This document shows positions 1-12,745 of a DNA stretch of 64,000 bases, piece by piece. The notes under the pieces are model-generated. The model did no database searches, was not told the origin of the DNA, and was given only the letters and a program-made list of their open reading frames with translations. The stretch lies in NCBI GenBank assembly GCA_030847615.1, contig JAUMIR010000001.1:371124687-371188686 (forward strand). The letters are read 5' to 3'. Within the stretch, counting starts at the first letter, position 1. Each line of letters opens with the position of its first letter. The DNA is from Gambelia wislizenii (lineage: Eukaryota; Chordata; Lepidosauria; Squamata; Crotaphytidae). The position numbers and the translations under genes are program-made.

Positions 1-1299
1 GCAGGGAGAAAAAATCAGGAATGGGTAAAAGGATGATTCAGAGTGTTGAGTAGGACTAGCAGCTCCACAAGATGCACTTTACAAATGTTGGGTCAAACCA
101 ATACCAATTGTGCCTTGAAAAGTTATATAAAACTTTTACCAAACCTAGTTATAACTAAATAGGTAGGTTTCACAATTTATACACTTTCTGATTTGAGGAA
201 AAAGCAATGGCATGCAATTGTGCTATTTGTGTGTAAAGTTCATACAAATAAAATTGTCTTAATTATCAAAGTATGGTATAGTAATTAACTGTCAACTCTG
301 ACTTGCTTATATGGGAGTAATTCCTAATGTGACTTACTTCTGAGAATTGTACTGTAATTCTGTTGAATACTTGGAATAGATAGTACAGGCTGTATTATCC
401 TGTACTTATATTCTTAAGTTTGTCCCACTTCTGTATAATTTAGGCATCTTTAATTCTCTATAATTCTCATACTCTTGGCTAAACATTCTAGCATGTATGG
501 AACATTGAGTCTTATGTCTTGCAAATATGTAATTGTAACTGTAGAGCATAGGGAAGGAAGCCTTCTACTTCCTCTACCAAATAGTGAATCTCTCCTGTTG
601 CATAAAAGTTCCACAGGGAACAGTTTAAAGCAGCCTCCATGTAAGTCAAGGATGTGATATACCAAACAAGACATACAAATCAGCACATGTAAAAAGGTTA
701 AATTATTTTCCTCCTCATAAAATGACAAGAAATGCTTACCTCCTACTGAGGTATACAGAAAACACAGCAGTTTTCTCCACTCCCTGGCATGGATTGTGTG
801 TAGGTACACACTTAACCTGGTTATGTTGCTACTGATATTTATTTCCATTTTATGTACAGAATGCCTTAAGGTAGTTGTTTTTCATTGTTATGAATTCCAG
901 CTGTGCGCTCTCTCTCTCTTTCCCTCTCTCTTCCTCCCTCCCCTGTGGCTGTCTTAAGATGCCAATTGACACTGACTGCCTTCACAGGCTCTTGTATTTT
1001 GTCTGTCTCACTGAGATCTCTTAAATGCAGGACCACCCATGAGTAGCATACTAGTGTAATGCACATTATCTTCCTAAGAAAGACAAAGTTCTGGCACATG
1101 CTATCTTCTGTTTGGTGTGGTGAGCACCACATCATTCAATAGAGCTGCTTCTATAGTAAAGGGATGATGGTGTGTATGTCAGTTGTTTGAAAAGAAAGGG
1201 TGTGTTGACCAAGTAAGTATTCTCTATCCTATTTGTAAGCTGGCTTTAACTATAATTCTTGGGGGTTGAAATACATATTTTCCATATATTGTTAAATGT
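1..1299. other. No gene seen
   Basis: AT-rich unique-looking sequence apart from the CT tract at 907-952. Short frames here have no recognisable product. Confidence 0.6.
907..952. repeat. CT-rich tract
   Basis: An (CT)n and CCCT-rich pyrimidine tract; low complexity. Confidence 0.8.
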
Positions 1300-1620
1300 A
1301 CATAGACATACAGTTGGAAGAGACCACAAGGGCTATCCAGTCCAACCTCCTGCCATACTGGTACACACAGTCAAAGCACTCGTGACAAATGGCCTCCCAG
1401 CCTCTGTTTCAAAACCTCCAGGTGACTCCACCACAATACAAGGCAATGTATTCCACTGTCGAACAGCTCTTACTGTCAGGAATTTCTTCCTTATGTTTAG
1501 GTGGAATCTCTTTCCCTGTAGTTTGAATCCATTGCTCCATGTCCTGGTCTTTGGAGCAGCAGGAAACAAGCTTGCTCCATCTTCAACATGACATCTCTTC
1601 AAATATTTAAATACCTCTAC
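1300..1620 (-). mobile_element. CR1 LINE 3' fragment
   Basis: The plus strand reads the complement of a CR1 end: agttggaagagaccacaagg, then tccaacctcctgccat. The minus-strand translation includes [20 protein letters not shown], the tail of CR1 ORF2. Confidence 0.85.
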
Positions 1621-3904
1621 ATAGAGAGTCTATAGTACAGAATGAGCACAATCATTGCATGTATAAAGTCATCAGTTCAGTTTCTGACATGAAATTCTGG
1701 CTATAGGACCCGAAAAGACCTGTGCATAAGCTCTTAAAGACCTGTTAGGCAGAGCAAATAAACGGAAGTACTGTAGATTGTCCAAGATCTGACTTAGTAT
1801 AAGGCAGCTTCCTCTGTCCAGTGAGAGACTCTTTGCACCATTGGTGTATTCTTCTAATGTGTTTATAGGTAATTGGAGGAAGGATAGGATTCATCATTTT
1901 CAACGTAGATACTTGTCTCTTTGGAACTTGGTGATATTCATTTTATACTGAGAAAGAGAAAGAAACTGTTAAATTGACCATTTATAAGCCACTCTGATAG
2001 CCTTTGTGGCTGAAGAGCGGGGTATAAATACTGTACAATAAATAAATAAATAAATAAATAAATAATAAAGCTTTTGATATATTAATTTATTGCCTTTTAA
2101 CTCACCAGTGCAATGCACAAAATAGTTGTTTGTTTATTTAAATATTTCTATCCTACTCTATACCAAATGAGCTCAGGGTGATATAAAAGTAACATCTATA
2201 ACTTACTTGTTAAAACAATTTAAAACAACACAAATCATTTAAATAGACTAAAAATAAACACATTAACAAGTTAGAACATGATATTACAATCAGGGCTCTA
2301 TAACTTTGGGATGCCTAAAAGTAGAACAAAAATGTTTCTGACCAATGCTCCTCTGCATTGGCTTCGATAACAAGTAGTACCTAAAACTAGCTTGGAACTT
2401 GCTTAACACTGTGAAGTTCTTGGCAGTTCTTTATCTTTGGAACCAAAACCCCATAAAAATGTAAATATAATTGATAATTTTCCATTCCTTACTTGTCTCT
2501 CCTTCTTTCATAAGTGTATGCATGTCACTGATTTCGTAAAGGTCAGTTTTCAAAAAGAAAAACAGCAGCAAGCTACTTCCTGGTCATCCTTTTTCACATA
2601 CAACTGCAATGGGACGATTAACTGGCATGCACAGACTTAGTAACCTTTCCAGTCTCTAGCTATTTGAGAAGCTTGGTATTAAGAGTCTTAGCAGCTACTG
2701 TGTTTCCAAGTCAGCTGCAAGAGCTGGAACAGCTTGTGATGTTGGTTTCATGCCACACTGTAGTATGCTGGGTTAATTTCTAGTAGGAATGGTGCCAGCG
2801 GACTGCTCCTAGAGCAGACAATATTGCCAGTGAATGGCATTTCCTATTCAAAAGATCTTGTAACTTCATTCACAGTTTGTTGATGCTTATTCACAGCCTC
2901 ATCTTAAACACATTGATAGCCCATTTCTATGTTATATTCATTGAAAAGAATGTTCTATCATTTCAGTGGGACCTACCCCAGTGAAGTTCATGCAGACATT
3001 TTTTGAAGACAACAGTTATTGATTTCATTGGAACTGACTTTTTAATAACTGTTTACAATGGCAGCATAAGTATTATTGACTATTTTATTTGTGCTTCATT
3101 AGAATGAGAACAAATGAAGTCACACTAATATAGATGCGGAAGCTTGTTAAGGCTCTGCACACTCAGGGCCAACTTGCACAAGAGTGTATAGTTTTGTTCA
3201 AGTTTTCACCTTGTTTTTCTTTTAAGGGGCTGTGAATTTGATTGATGGCAGATGGTTTTGGTGATGGTGAGGGATGCAAATGCTCTTACCACATTCTCCA
3301 AAATGCCCAGCCTATACATAGCCAGCCTACTCCTGCATCCCTCATAAGTTATAACCAGTCCTTGAAATCATGTTGGCTACTAGCATCCTCACTTAGCCTG
3401 CCTCTCAGTGTTGTCTATGCAGAACTAAGCAAGCAAATACTTCCTTACAAAGACTCACAGACATATGGATCCCCCCCCCTTCTACAGGATTGTCTTCATG
3501 AGCAGTGGTTTCCTGCTGTGAAAAAACTGTGGAGAGGAACGGAAGGTGTGAGGAGCAAAGATTGGCAGGTCTAGCCAGTGGATTCTTATGCAGTAATTGA
3601 TCATTCAGGGATTCAGAGGGCCAGCAATAAGCTGGGCCTGAGTGGGATGGTTTGCTAGGGTACTGCTACTTTAATTTCAGCTTAGTATTGATGCTTGAAA
3701 GAGTCTTTCTACTGAAGCTCCACTCAGGTAGGGAGGAAAGAAACACTTGGTTTGTTCTGTTGTACTGTAAAGTTCAGTGGTGAACGCTGCCTTGAAGAGA
3801 AACTATATTTTATTCAGTATGAGGTCCTGCACCTGCTCAGAGAAGCAGTGAACTACTGGCCTTTTTCAGTTCTTGGGTACTATAGTGAGACTCACTTGCC
3901 CAAA
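1621..3904. other. No gene seen
   Basis: Holds a SINE tail (1979-2068) and a LINE-tail-like complement at about 2130-2260; otherwise nothing recognised. Confidence 0.55.
1979..2068 (+). mobile_element. 5'-truncated SINE tail with (AAAT)n
   Basis: The segment ataagccactctgatagcct through gcggggtataaata matches the tail of the SINE at 49928-50203 and is followed by about seven AAAT units (2037-2066). Confidence 0.6.
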
Positions 3905-4126
3905 GGAGATTTTCACACTACACTGCTATAGTGCTATTGTGTCACTTTAACTGTTCTCACTGCCTCTTGCGGAATCCTGGGATTTGCAATTTAGAGAGAG
4001 GCATTTAGAACTCTGCCAGAGAGCTCTTAGGCCTCACTAAACTACAAGCCCCAGAATTCCATAGGAGGCAGCCAGCAGTTAAAGTGGAATAATAGCACTA
4101 TAACAGCGTAGTGTGAAAAAGTTATC
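3905..4126. mobile_element. Palindromic TIR MITE
   Basis: The left arm tcacactacactgctatagt gctatt and the right arm aatagcactataacagcgta gtgtga are reverse complements with few mismatches over about 45 bases. The interior is short and non-coding. Confidence 0.75.
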
Positions 4127-4544
4127 TGGTTTATTTTTCCTGTTATTTGCACAGTTGCAACAGACAGTAATGTGAGAGTGAGTGTGTCTGTGCTGATGTT
4201 TTTATTTCTTGTCAACTTCATGTTGAGGGAGACCAAAAGGTAGAGTCATTAGGAGGACTAGTAGTATACTTTTCAGGAGACTTTTGTGTTATATTGACAT
4301 CTGAGTAAATCGAGATTAGGCTAGACTGCTAATCTGTGTATTTTAAACAGGGGTGAGTGGGTTGGGAGAACAGAAAGTAAATGTAGGTGTGAAGAGAAGT
4401 TTAATCTGCTTTACTTTTATGTTGATTGAGAACCCCAAGTTATATTGGTAATATATTGCTTCTCCTTTAAGGAAGGTTGAATATAATGCTCAGTACAGGA
4501 AGATTCTGGAACTGTTATGTTTGGTTTTGCAATAACAGTGGTAG

Positions 4545-5263
4545 CCACAAAAAAGTGATACCTTTATTGGCCAACCAAATGCAAAACACATGATGCAAGC
4601 TTTCCAAGCTCTACTGACTTCTTCATCAGGTAAAAGATGCTAAAAAAACAAAACAAAACAAAGATAGGTGATGATGTTGGAGTCACAGGCCTACATGCTG
4701 TCTCAGATTTTTCTTGTGATGTTGTTCAGGTGAAGGATCTCATGCAGGCAGAGGCAACTCCTGTTTCCTGGCCATGTGGAGTTGAGGCAAAAGACAGTAA
4801 AATTTAAATCCTTTTGCAGCAGTGAGGCAACCTCTCTGGCATCCAACATGTCCTTGTTCCTTTGTGAAGCCATGGGCCCCTTTGTTAGGTAGAGATCATT
4901 GGATTTTTCAAGAGGTCTCTGTACTGCTGCATCTGGAAACAACTTTTAGGTGCTGTATAGGTAAAACTAACTGGTTATAGTCTGAAAGAAAAGTTTTACC
5001 TTTGTTAGGATAGAAACCTCAGAGAGTTTAGTCCCAGTCCATATTTCCCCCTTGTTTAGGATTCTCCTTGTTGCAGCAAAATGAGGTATCTTCAAATCTA
5101 GGAAATACATTTGGGGCAGCCGTGTATCAAAACAAAAACCACAAAAAAGTGCCCAAACAAATGTAAAATACATTATGCAAGTTTTCAAAGCTCTGCTGGC
5201 TTCAAACATTTACATCATGTGTTTTGCATTTGGTTGGCCAATAAAGGTATCACTTTTTTGTGG
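4545..5263. mobile_element. 719-bp transposon-like element with perfect 51-bp TIRs
   Basis: Bases 4545-4595 and 5213-5263 are exact inverted repeats of 51 bp starting ccacaaaaaagtgatacctt. A third, diverged copy of the left arm lies at about 5138-5190. The interior has no convincing ORF. The superfamily is unknown to me from the termini; no target duplication is obvious. Confidence 0.8.
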
Positions 5264-5489
5264 ATTTTGGATTTTATTTTGCTGCCTGGCCAACATGGCT
5301 ACCCCTGAGTGGTAGTTCTGTTAGGCTTCCATCAAACTGTAGGCTAGAGTTTGCTAAATGAAGGTGAATTTATTTCAGCCAGGTCCATGGACTGGAATAT
5401 GACATGGGTAGGTGCTATGTGGTTGTGATTTACATCTGAAAAAGTATTCACAAGCACTGAATCCCGTCTTTTAAAACCTGTACCCAGAA

Positions 5490-6065
5490 AGAATCCCATT
5501 TGGATTACTGTAACACATTCTCCATGGTACTGTCTTTGAAGAGTATTTGGAAACTTCAGTCAGTACAAAGAGCTACAGCCAGAGTTAATGGGCTGGTGAC
5601 AGGGATTGTACAATTTGCTCCAACAGCTTCACTGGCTTGTCAGTTTGTTTCTGGGTATGATTCAATTTGCTGGTTATGATCTTTAGAGCCCTATAGCTGG
5701 TGGGGACATGGGGTAGGGCCTTCTTGGTGGCTGCTCCTAGGCTCTAGAACTCCTTTCACAGGGAAGCTAGAATAGCCCTTTTCTTCCTATCATTCCATTG
5801 GTAGGCAAAGACCTTTTTTTTATTCTGACAGGAGGGCTTAACGTTTTTAAAGAAAAGGCTTTAGAGGTTGCTGTACTGTTTTTATTTAGCGCTTCTTAAA
5901 CTGCCTTTTCCTCCTTTTTAGCATAAAATTTTAAATTATTTTAAACTATTTTGAATAGTTAATTCTATTTTAATGTTGACTTTTATATGTTTTCACTATA
6001 TTGTATTTGTTTTTAAATTGTAAGCTATTTTCAGTTGCAATTTTGGGGGAAAGGGTAGGGGTAGA
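5490..6065 (+). mobile_element. LINE 3' fragment (CR1/L2-clade C-terminal RT region)
   Basis: Translation in pieces recalls the C-terminal part of CR1/L2-type ORF2: a DYCNT-like start near 5503, KLQSVQRATARVNGL near 5550-5595 and GRAFLVAAPRL near 5712-5745. A TA-rich 3' tail ends near 6060. There is no open frame. The clade assignment is uncertain. Confidence 0.5.
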
Positions 6066-6863
6066 AATGAGGTTGCAGCAGTATTGCCAGGTTAGCAAGC
6101 ACTGATGAATACTTGCTGTTCATTTATTGTTTATACAGTAATATGCCACATGTTGAAATCTTAGCCCATGTTGCACCTTGGGGGATCTGTTTTGCCTTCC
6201 TCATGCTCATTGGGTTCTACATGTGTTGGTTGATTGTGTGACATTGTGGTCCACATGCAGCAATTAGAGTTTATGTATGCATTTTCACTCTTGCTGTTCT
6301 GTCAGTATAGTCGATGGTGGTCACAGTTTCTGAAGAAGTCATTGTGTGAAACATCCCAAAATCCTTCTCACATTTACCCGGTTTGTGACATCTTTAATGA
6401 AATGGAAAGATATAATGGTGGTTCGTTTGTAGAGGCTTGCTGACAGATGGATGCTTGATCTCATGGTGAGATTATGGTTTTCATAGAAATTTGGAGGAAT
6501 GATGAAATACAACATGTTTTCAGTATCAGGATATAAAGGTCTAAGGAAAAATTCTGAAATATCTCATCAGAGATTGTCTGAGATATCCGTATTATACTTG
6601 ATTCAGATATCTTGGAAGAGCAACATACATTTATCGATGTTTTAAACATGATGGAATGCACACAATGGAGGGAATGCTGTGATAAGCTGGGTCAATTTTT
6701 TTTCTTTCCATGGGGCAAAACCTGGTAATAATGCTGTCCTTAACATAGATGGAAACATTAAACGCTTTGTCATCTTCAACACAGAGCAGTAAGCCAGTGT
6801 AGTTATGAATTGTGACACAGCTGCTTCAGTTGGTAAAGCTAGGGTACAGAGTTATTTAGATCA

Positions 6864-6976
6864 ATGGTTCTCTATCTTTGGTCTTCCACATGTTTTGGAT
6901 TTCAATTCCCAGAGTTCCTGGACATTGAGGCTTCTAGGAGATGAAGTCCAAAACATCTTGAGAACCTAGAAAGATG
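6864..6976. mobile_element. Short hAT-like MITE
   Basis: Arms tggttctctatctttggtct and the complement of catcttgagaacctagaaag; the interior ttttggatttcaattcccag and gatgaagtccaaaacatctt are typical of small reptile hAT MITEs. Confidence 0.55.
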
Positions 6977-7186
6977 GGAGCAATTCCTTTCCATTACTCC
7001 TTTGTTTCATGCTACTTCTGACTGTTCTTCAGATGCACATATCCCTGGCTACCTCAATGTGAAGTGACTCTTTTAAACAGTCAGGTTCTGTGCTAGAAAT
7101 GCATATCAAAGTTGTAAACTCATTTGCTTAAATAGAGTGAAGGCTGACTGGTGTTGTTAAAATTACCAGAATTATTGTAAAGGAAA

Positions 7187-7415
7187 GGCACCAGATCCTG
7201 TCTGATCTTGGAAGCTAAGCAGGGTCAGCCCTAGTTAGTACTTGGATAGGAGACCACCAACAAATACCAGGTGCTGTGGGCTATATTTCAGAGGATATAT
7301 TCTTAGGCAAGAAAGACCCCCCCTGAGTGTTCCTTGCCTAAGAAAACACTGTGACATTCATGGGGTTGCCATAAGTTGACAGGTGACTTGAAGGCGCCTG
7401 TGAACACACACACTA
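7187..7415 (+). mobile_element. 5S rRNA-derived SINE
   Basis: The head reads ctgtctgatcttggaagcta agcagg and then gttagtacttggataggaga cc, clearly derived from 5S rRNA including its internal promoter region. The body continues to a tail with gacaggtgacttgaaggcgc and (CA)n. It is too diverged and too long to be a 5S gene; it is the SINE3-type family known from lizards. Confidence 0.85.
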
Positions 7416-10161
7416 AAAAGCAACTGCAACAAATGCTTTTAAAATCCATTTCTTTTCTGCAATTCAAACTTTAATATCTAAGACTGAATTTTTAATCTTA
7501 CAGTAATTCTTAGTCACCCACTGCTAGAATATTTTTGTCTCGACTAATATCTGATATAGCACCTTCCTTGGAAAGAAGAGGGAACAGGCTCTAGAAAGAA
7601 GAGAATGAACTCATTATTTAAAGAGAGAGAAGCAAGAGGTGCTTCCAGACAGGGTTCCTGGCATTCACAGTTGGAAGGTATTATGCAGCTGTTCCATCTT
7701 TTTTTTTCCTTAATAGATTTTTTTTCTGGAAAGAAAAAAGACAGATGAAAAAGTGTGAAGACATGGAAGGGTAAACATGGACATCATCAGTCAAACATGT
7801 TACTATCTTGTTAATGTCCTTGTTTGCACAGCAAAAGCCCCTTTTGATAGCACCCAGAGATTATGTTAGAAGGTGAGGAAGAAACAGAAAAAAGATGAAG
7901 CAAGAAAAGGGGAAATTTGGTGATTTTATTTATTATACTTTTATTTTGCCTTTCCATTAAGAATAGTGAACCTCAAAGTGATTGAAAAAGTAACTAAAAA
8001 CAAACCAAGCAATAAAATTATTGCAATAATCAGTAAGTGTTGGAAATCCAAGAGAATGGAGTGAGGGGAGGAATGGCTGTTAACGTGTGATGGACCACTT
8101 TCATGGGCTGGGTCTTAAGTCAATGAACATGGGACAAAAAAAAAAAACCTCTATAATATCTTGCTGAAGATTCCTGTGTATTCTTTTGCTAGTCTCAAAA
8201 ATCTGCATGGCGTATTGCATTCAAAATTTATGGAAGAATATAGAGTACATCGTTTGCTTCTTCTCTGTGTTGCTTCCTGTGTAAGTGGAAGCATAGGTGC
8301 TTCCTGCGCAGGAGGCTAGAAACAAGCATATGGATGGCTGTGTAGCTTAGTGAAGCTGGAGGAGGGGAGCCCAAGAAATTAATACAGTGGAAAGGGTGTA
8401 ACTTACCAGAAAGATTGGTCTTCTCCAATCTTTCACCCGCCAGATGTGTTGGGCTGCAACTGTGTTGGACAGATATTCTGAGAGTTGCAAATAACAAAAA
8501 CAATCTTATGGCACATTAACAACTAAAAGATTCGTTACAGCACACAAGAGAGAGTACCAGCTTGGGGAGGGGCGATGTATATCAAAAGGCTGTTAGATTA
8601 AAATTCTACTGTAATCTCTTTGAAAGAAAAAGAGAACATAAATGGAAAACCTCAAAATTCTTTATGAAGAGCTTCAAAGCTCTGTCTCTGTTTTCTACAA
8701 TAAAATATCTTTTTTTTTTAACAATAAGCACTTCCTGTTCCAACATTTTTTCTTAAGCTTTCTGCTTTTTAAGGTATTTCTTGTGGAAATATAAAGTACT
8801 CTGTTACCATCAAACTAGAAATGCCTTTGCTGCTTTACCTATATTTCCTAGAGCACTTCTAGGACTTATTAATACCATTATCGATTCAAGTTTAAGTCAC
8901 TGTCAAGGATAAACATTCAGTGTTGACCGCAAAATCCTCATCCAGAAACAGTTGTTCACAGAAAATGTAAGCTTGCATTTATTTATTTATTTATTTATTT
9001 ATTTACAGTGTGAGAAATCCCAGCCCTGGGAATAGAATAAATAACGTAGGCAGACTTAATAGCGATTAATCTAGGTATATGGAAACAATGACTATCAGCT
9101 AATGGTTTTTACTATTATAAATGAATAATGCCAAAAATTACCTTTCCAGGTTTATTAGTTCAGTATACTGCCTGCATTATTTATTCTACTTTAGGATGAA
9201 TCTCTAGGCTTGGTTTCTTTCTGAGTGCAAACCTGGGTTTATAGTTGCTAAAAACATACGGTATGTTTCTGAGTGACGATGATATCGTTCATTCTCACTG
9301 TTTATGAGACATGATCTCTTCCATATTATAATGGTTTACATTTTCCTTCCAGATTCTTAAAATATTTATCTGAGATAAATATCTTTGTAAAGGATATGCC
9401 CACTTCTGTGTTTTTAAATTTATAAATAGCTCTATCTTTTTCTGATTCTTTGAAAAATATGTGGGGTTTATTCATAATGCTTTCTACTTTATAAATCCAC
9501 ATTTAACCAGAAGCTTTCAATTGTTGTCTCTGGACATGGATAAATGGGGGCTTCTTCATTAAGCTGTGATTTAAGTAATCAAATCAATTCATAAACCACA
9601 GATCAAAATTACCTTGTTTCACTAACCATTGTTAAAACTAACTACGATTTATCTGGGTTCAGATATAGCAATAAACAGTAACTAGACCCAAATCCATTTG
9701 CTAGTTTTAGCTAGAGTAGACGTATTAAATCAGTGGGATTTCCTTAGTGTAGACATTCAGCAACTAAGTCAGTGGGTGTATTCTAGGTGGAACTAATAAC
9801 TGGATTTAGACCATAATGGTCTCCTACATTCTGATCTTCATATCTTGTGCCAGAGGGGACAGAGTAGTGGAGCTGATTGTGATTGGAAGCTCCCAATTCC
9901 TCCTTTTGTGTGTGAACAAGAAGAAGGAATGTGTAAGTCTGAAACTTCTGCTTGATCATTCTCATCACAACAAGCTATATGTTTTTTTAAAGGCCAATCA
10001 ATGTATGAATTTTTGCTTCTGACTTTCAAAACACGTGATCAACTGCTCTAATGTGTTTTATGCCAAAATGATTCAAATTGTGCCTTACTAGTTCTGATTC
10101 TTGAACAGTCTTGAAATATCTGTACAGTATATTAGAATCAATTTTAAAATAAATATATAAA
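7416..10161. other. No gene seen
   Basis: Holds a LINE-tail-like complement at about 7920-8010 and the (TTTA)n tract. The rest appears unique and AT-rich. Confidence 0.55.
8975..9006. repeat. (TTTA)n microsatellite
   Basis: About eight uninterrupted TTTA units. Confidence 0.9.
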
Positions 10162-10363
10162 TAATATTGGGCAGTGATGTAATCCCCACTTGGCCATGGA
10201 AATACACAGGATGATCTTGGGCAAGTCACACCATCTTGGCTTCAGATGAAGGCAATGGCAAATGCCTTCTGAACAAATCTTGCAAAAGAAAGCCCTGTGA
10301 TAGGTTTGCCTTAGAATTGCCATACATTGGAAGCAACTTGATGGCATACACAACAACAATAAA
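10162..10363 (+). mobile_element. tRNA-derived MIR-like SINE with ACA tail
   Basis: Contains ggatgatcttgggcaagtca, then ggcaatggcaaatgccttct, gaacaaatcttgc, a conserved tail (gccatacattggaagcaact) and (ACA)n. It is the same family as the copies at 12582, 19303, 25039, 27607, 35406 and 38917. Confidence 0.7.
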
Positions 10364-10952
10364 TAATATGTTGAATTTGCTCCTAATAAAATAGAATAAG
10401 TTAGGAAGACAGAGTACAGCTGAGGGTGAAATTGCAGAAAATTGGGTTAAGGCACCTGCCTCCTTAAAGAAAGTGCCTCTACTGGATTTCCTTTGATTTT
10501 CTGCCTGAGTTACTATATTCTGCTATACTTGAAGGAGTAGTGATGGGTCTGTCGGAGAAGTCTGAGCCTCTTCTTATGCCTTATGTTTTGGACACAACCC
10601 AGTATTGGCTTGGCATCCTGAAAGCACTCCAATTTCAGATTCCCCACCATGATGTCTCATTTGGACTTTTTGAGTAACTGTCTAAGTACTGCTTTCCACT
10701 CAGTTAATTTACTCAGTGGAGAGGCTGAGGATATTTGGTGGCTGCAGCAGTCCTTCTGTATCTCTTGTGTGTCCACACAAACACAACATAAAGAGCATTG
10801 TGGTCATCTGGTGGGTCACTGCTGAATACATTTTAGATTCAGTGGACCTGTGGTTTAACCTACTAAGACAGTGCTTATATTTTTGGGTACTTCAACTGTC
10901 ATAGTTCAATAAAATTTTTACTTCTTCATGTGCTGATGCAGAAGCTCTGGGG

Positions 10953-12092
10953 CAGCCTTTTTCAACCTTTTTACCCTGGAGGAACCCTTGAAATAATTTT
11001 CAGGTGTCAGGGAATCCCTATGTAAAAATATACCTGCAGCTCCCTTTTTTAAAAAAAATTACAGAAACAGTGAAAAAAATACATGCTTATTATATTTCAC
11101 ATTGCTAGCAATACATATTTGATATTTGCAGGGTCAGAAATTTCTATAATATAAATATAATATAAAATATAAATATAAACATCTCTCTCCAAAGTAAGAC
11201 AGTCTCAGTTTAATCATCTTGGCTTCTAGGGAGAGTTCAGGTTACCATGATTTGCTGCCTGAGGCAGCATCATAGAATCATAGAGTTGGAAAAGACCACA
11301 AGGGCCATCCAGTCCAACCCCCTGCCATGCAGGAGTACACAATCAAATCATTCCTGACAGATGGCCATCCAGCCTCTGTTTAAAAATCTCCAAAGAAGGA
11401 AACTCCACCACACTACAAGGCAGTATATTCCACTTCTGAACAGCTCTTACTGTCAGGAAGTTCTTCCTAATGTTTAGGTAGAATCTCTTTTCCTGTAGTT
11501 TGAACCCATTGCTCCATGTCCTAGTCTCTGGAGCAGCAGAAAATAAGCTTGCTCCATCCTCACTGCCTCTGACCCAAAGATTGAGCTCTGACCACCACAT
11601 TCAGTTACCAGACCCACAGTTTAAGAACCTTTTCTCTATAGTGACTCCTTTACTGTAATGGCTCTGCCCTCTCCAAATCTGGTTTAAAAAGAACAAGCCC
11701 AAAGTTACTTTTATCAGAGTTCTCCCATCCAGAGGTGGCACCTGAGAAGCTGACTGACCAGGGGGTTTCTTGGATTGCTTGGTCAGTTCCCCCCAATTGG
11801 CTAAGAGCTGTACAGAATTGCAGTTCTTTTTCTGTTGTTCTGAATTTTTTTAAAAAAACTCATTTTGCATTTGTACCTTTAAATCAGTTTTATGCAAACC
11901 AGTGTCTTCTTTTGACCTCAATCTGGCAAACCTTTGGCTCCGTAGGTGTGAAAGCATTCACACACACACTCATTCCTCCCTGGCTTTCTCTGTTGTGGAG
12001 GGTAGAGATAAGCTGTTTTAGCTTACCACTTCTCCGTTATTTATTAATTTATTACTATTTTCTCATAGAACCCCTGCGGTTGAGAAATGTTG
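10953..12092. mobile_element. Non-autonomous hAT-like element with 8-bp target duplication
   Basis: The exact 8-bp direct repeat ctctgggg flanks it at 10945-10952 and 12093-12100. The TIRs are cagcctttttcaacc at the left and the complement of ggttgagaaatgttg at the right. The CR1 at 11271-11565 is nested inside. Confidence 0.78.
11271..11565 (-). mobile_element. CR1 LINE 3' fragment nested in a hAT-like element
   Basis: Starts with the complement of the CR1 terminal octamers (catagaatcatagagttgga). The minus strand encodes FLTVRAVQKWNILPCSVVEF and [16 protein letters not shown]. It lies inside the TIR element at 10953-12092 and is therefore younger. Confidence 0.85.
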
Positions 12093-12581
12093 CTCTGGGG
12101 TGTCCTGATTCATGTGGCAGGTGATGGCATGGATCTCTCTTTGAGGTTTTAGATTCCTCACACCAATCAGGTCAGATAGTACAGCACCAGGCAAATCAGT
12201 GGCCTGACTTGCTACAAGACAGTTTCATATGTTTGTATGACATATTTTTCATCTACAATTATGTATTTGCTTAACAATAGGATCATCTACAACCGTGGAA
12301 GCTGGCTGTGTTGAAAATGTATGTTTCTGTATTGTTGCCTAAGGCTGAATGGTTATTTTAATTGGTATTGTGTAGGAAGAGTAATAAACAATCTTTTGTC
12401 AAGTGGTAAACTGGCAATGGTATGTTTTTGGATAGTCTGGGTAGTGGATTCTTCATATTATCTGCTCATATGATGAGGAATAATTTAGCATATACTTGCA
12501 TCTAATCAAATATCCAGAGAAGTGTCAAAATCCTTGTTGTTACAGTGGGTTGATTATAATTTGATTTAACATCTGTGATAT

Positions 12582-12745
12582 GCACTGGGTGACCTTAGGC
12601 AGGTCACACTCTCTCAGCCTCACACAGAGGCAACAGCAAAGCCCCTCTGAACAAATCTTGCCAAGAAAATCCCGCAATAGGTTCGCCTTATGGTTGCCCT
12701 AAGTCGGAAATTACTTGGAAACACGGCAACAACAACAAATTTAAC
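12582..12745 (+). mobile_element. tRNA-derived MIR-like SINE with ACA tail, 5' truncated
   Basis: Begins in the core (actgggtgaccttaggcagg), contains ctctgaacaaatcttgccaa, and ends at the (AAC)n tail directly before the L2 fragment. Confidence 0.7.

Noticed and set aside
1259..1602. 110- and 89-codon frames on both strands
   Set aside because: Both lie in the CR1 3' fragment; the minus frame is the end of CR1 ORF2, not a host gene.
7187..7250. 5S rRNA gene
   Set aside because: Only part of the 5S sequence is present, with mismatches, and it continues into a SINE body and tail; a second copy at 59119-59332 shows the same structure.
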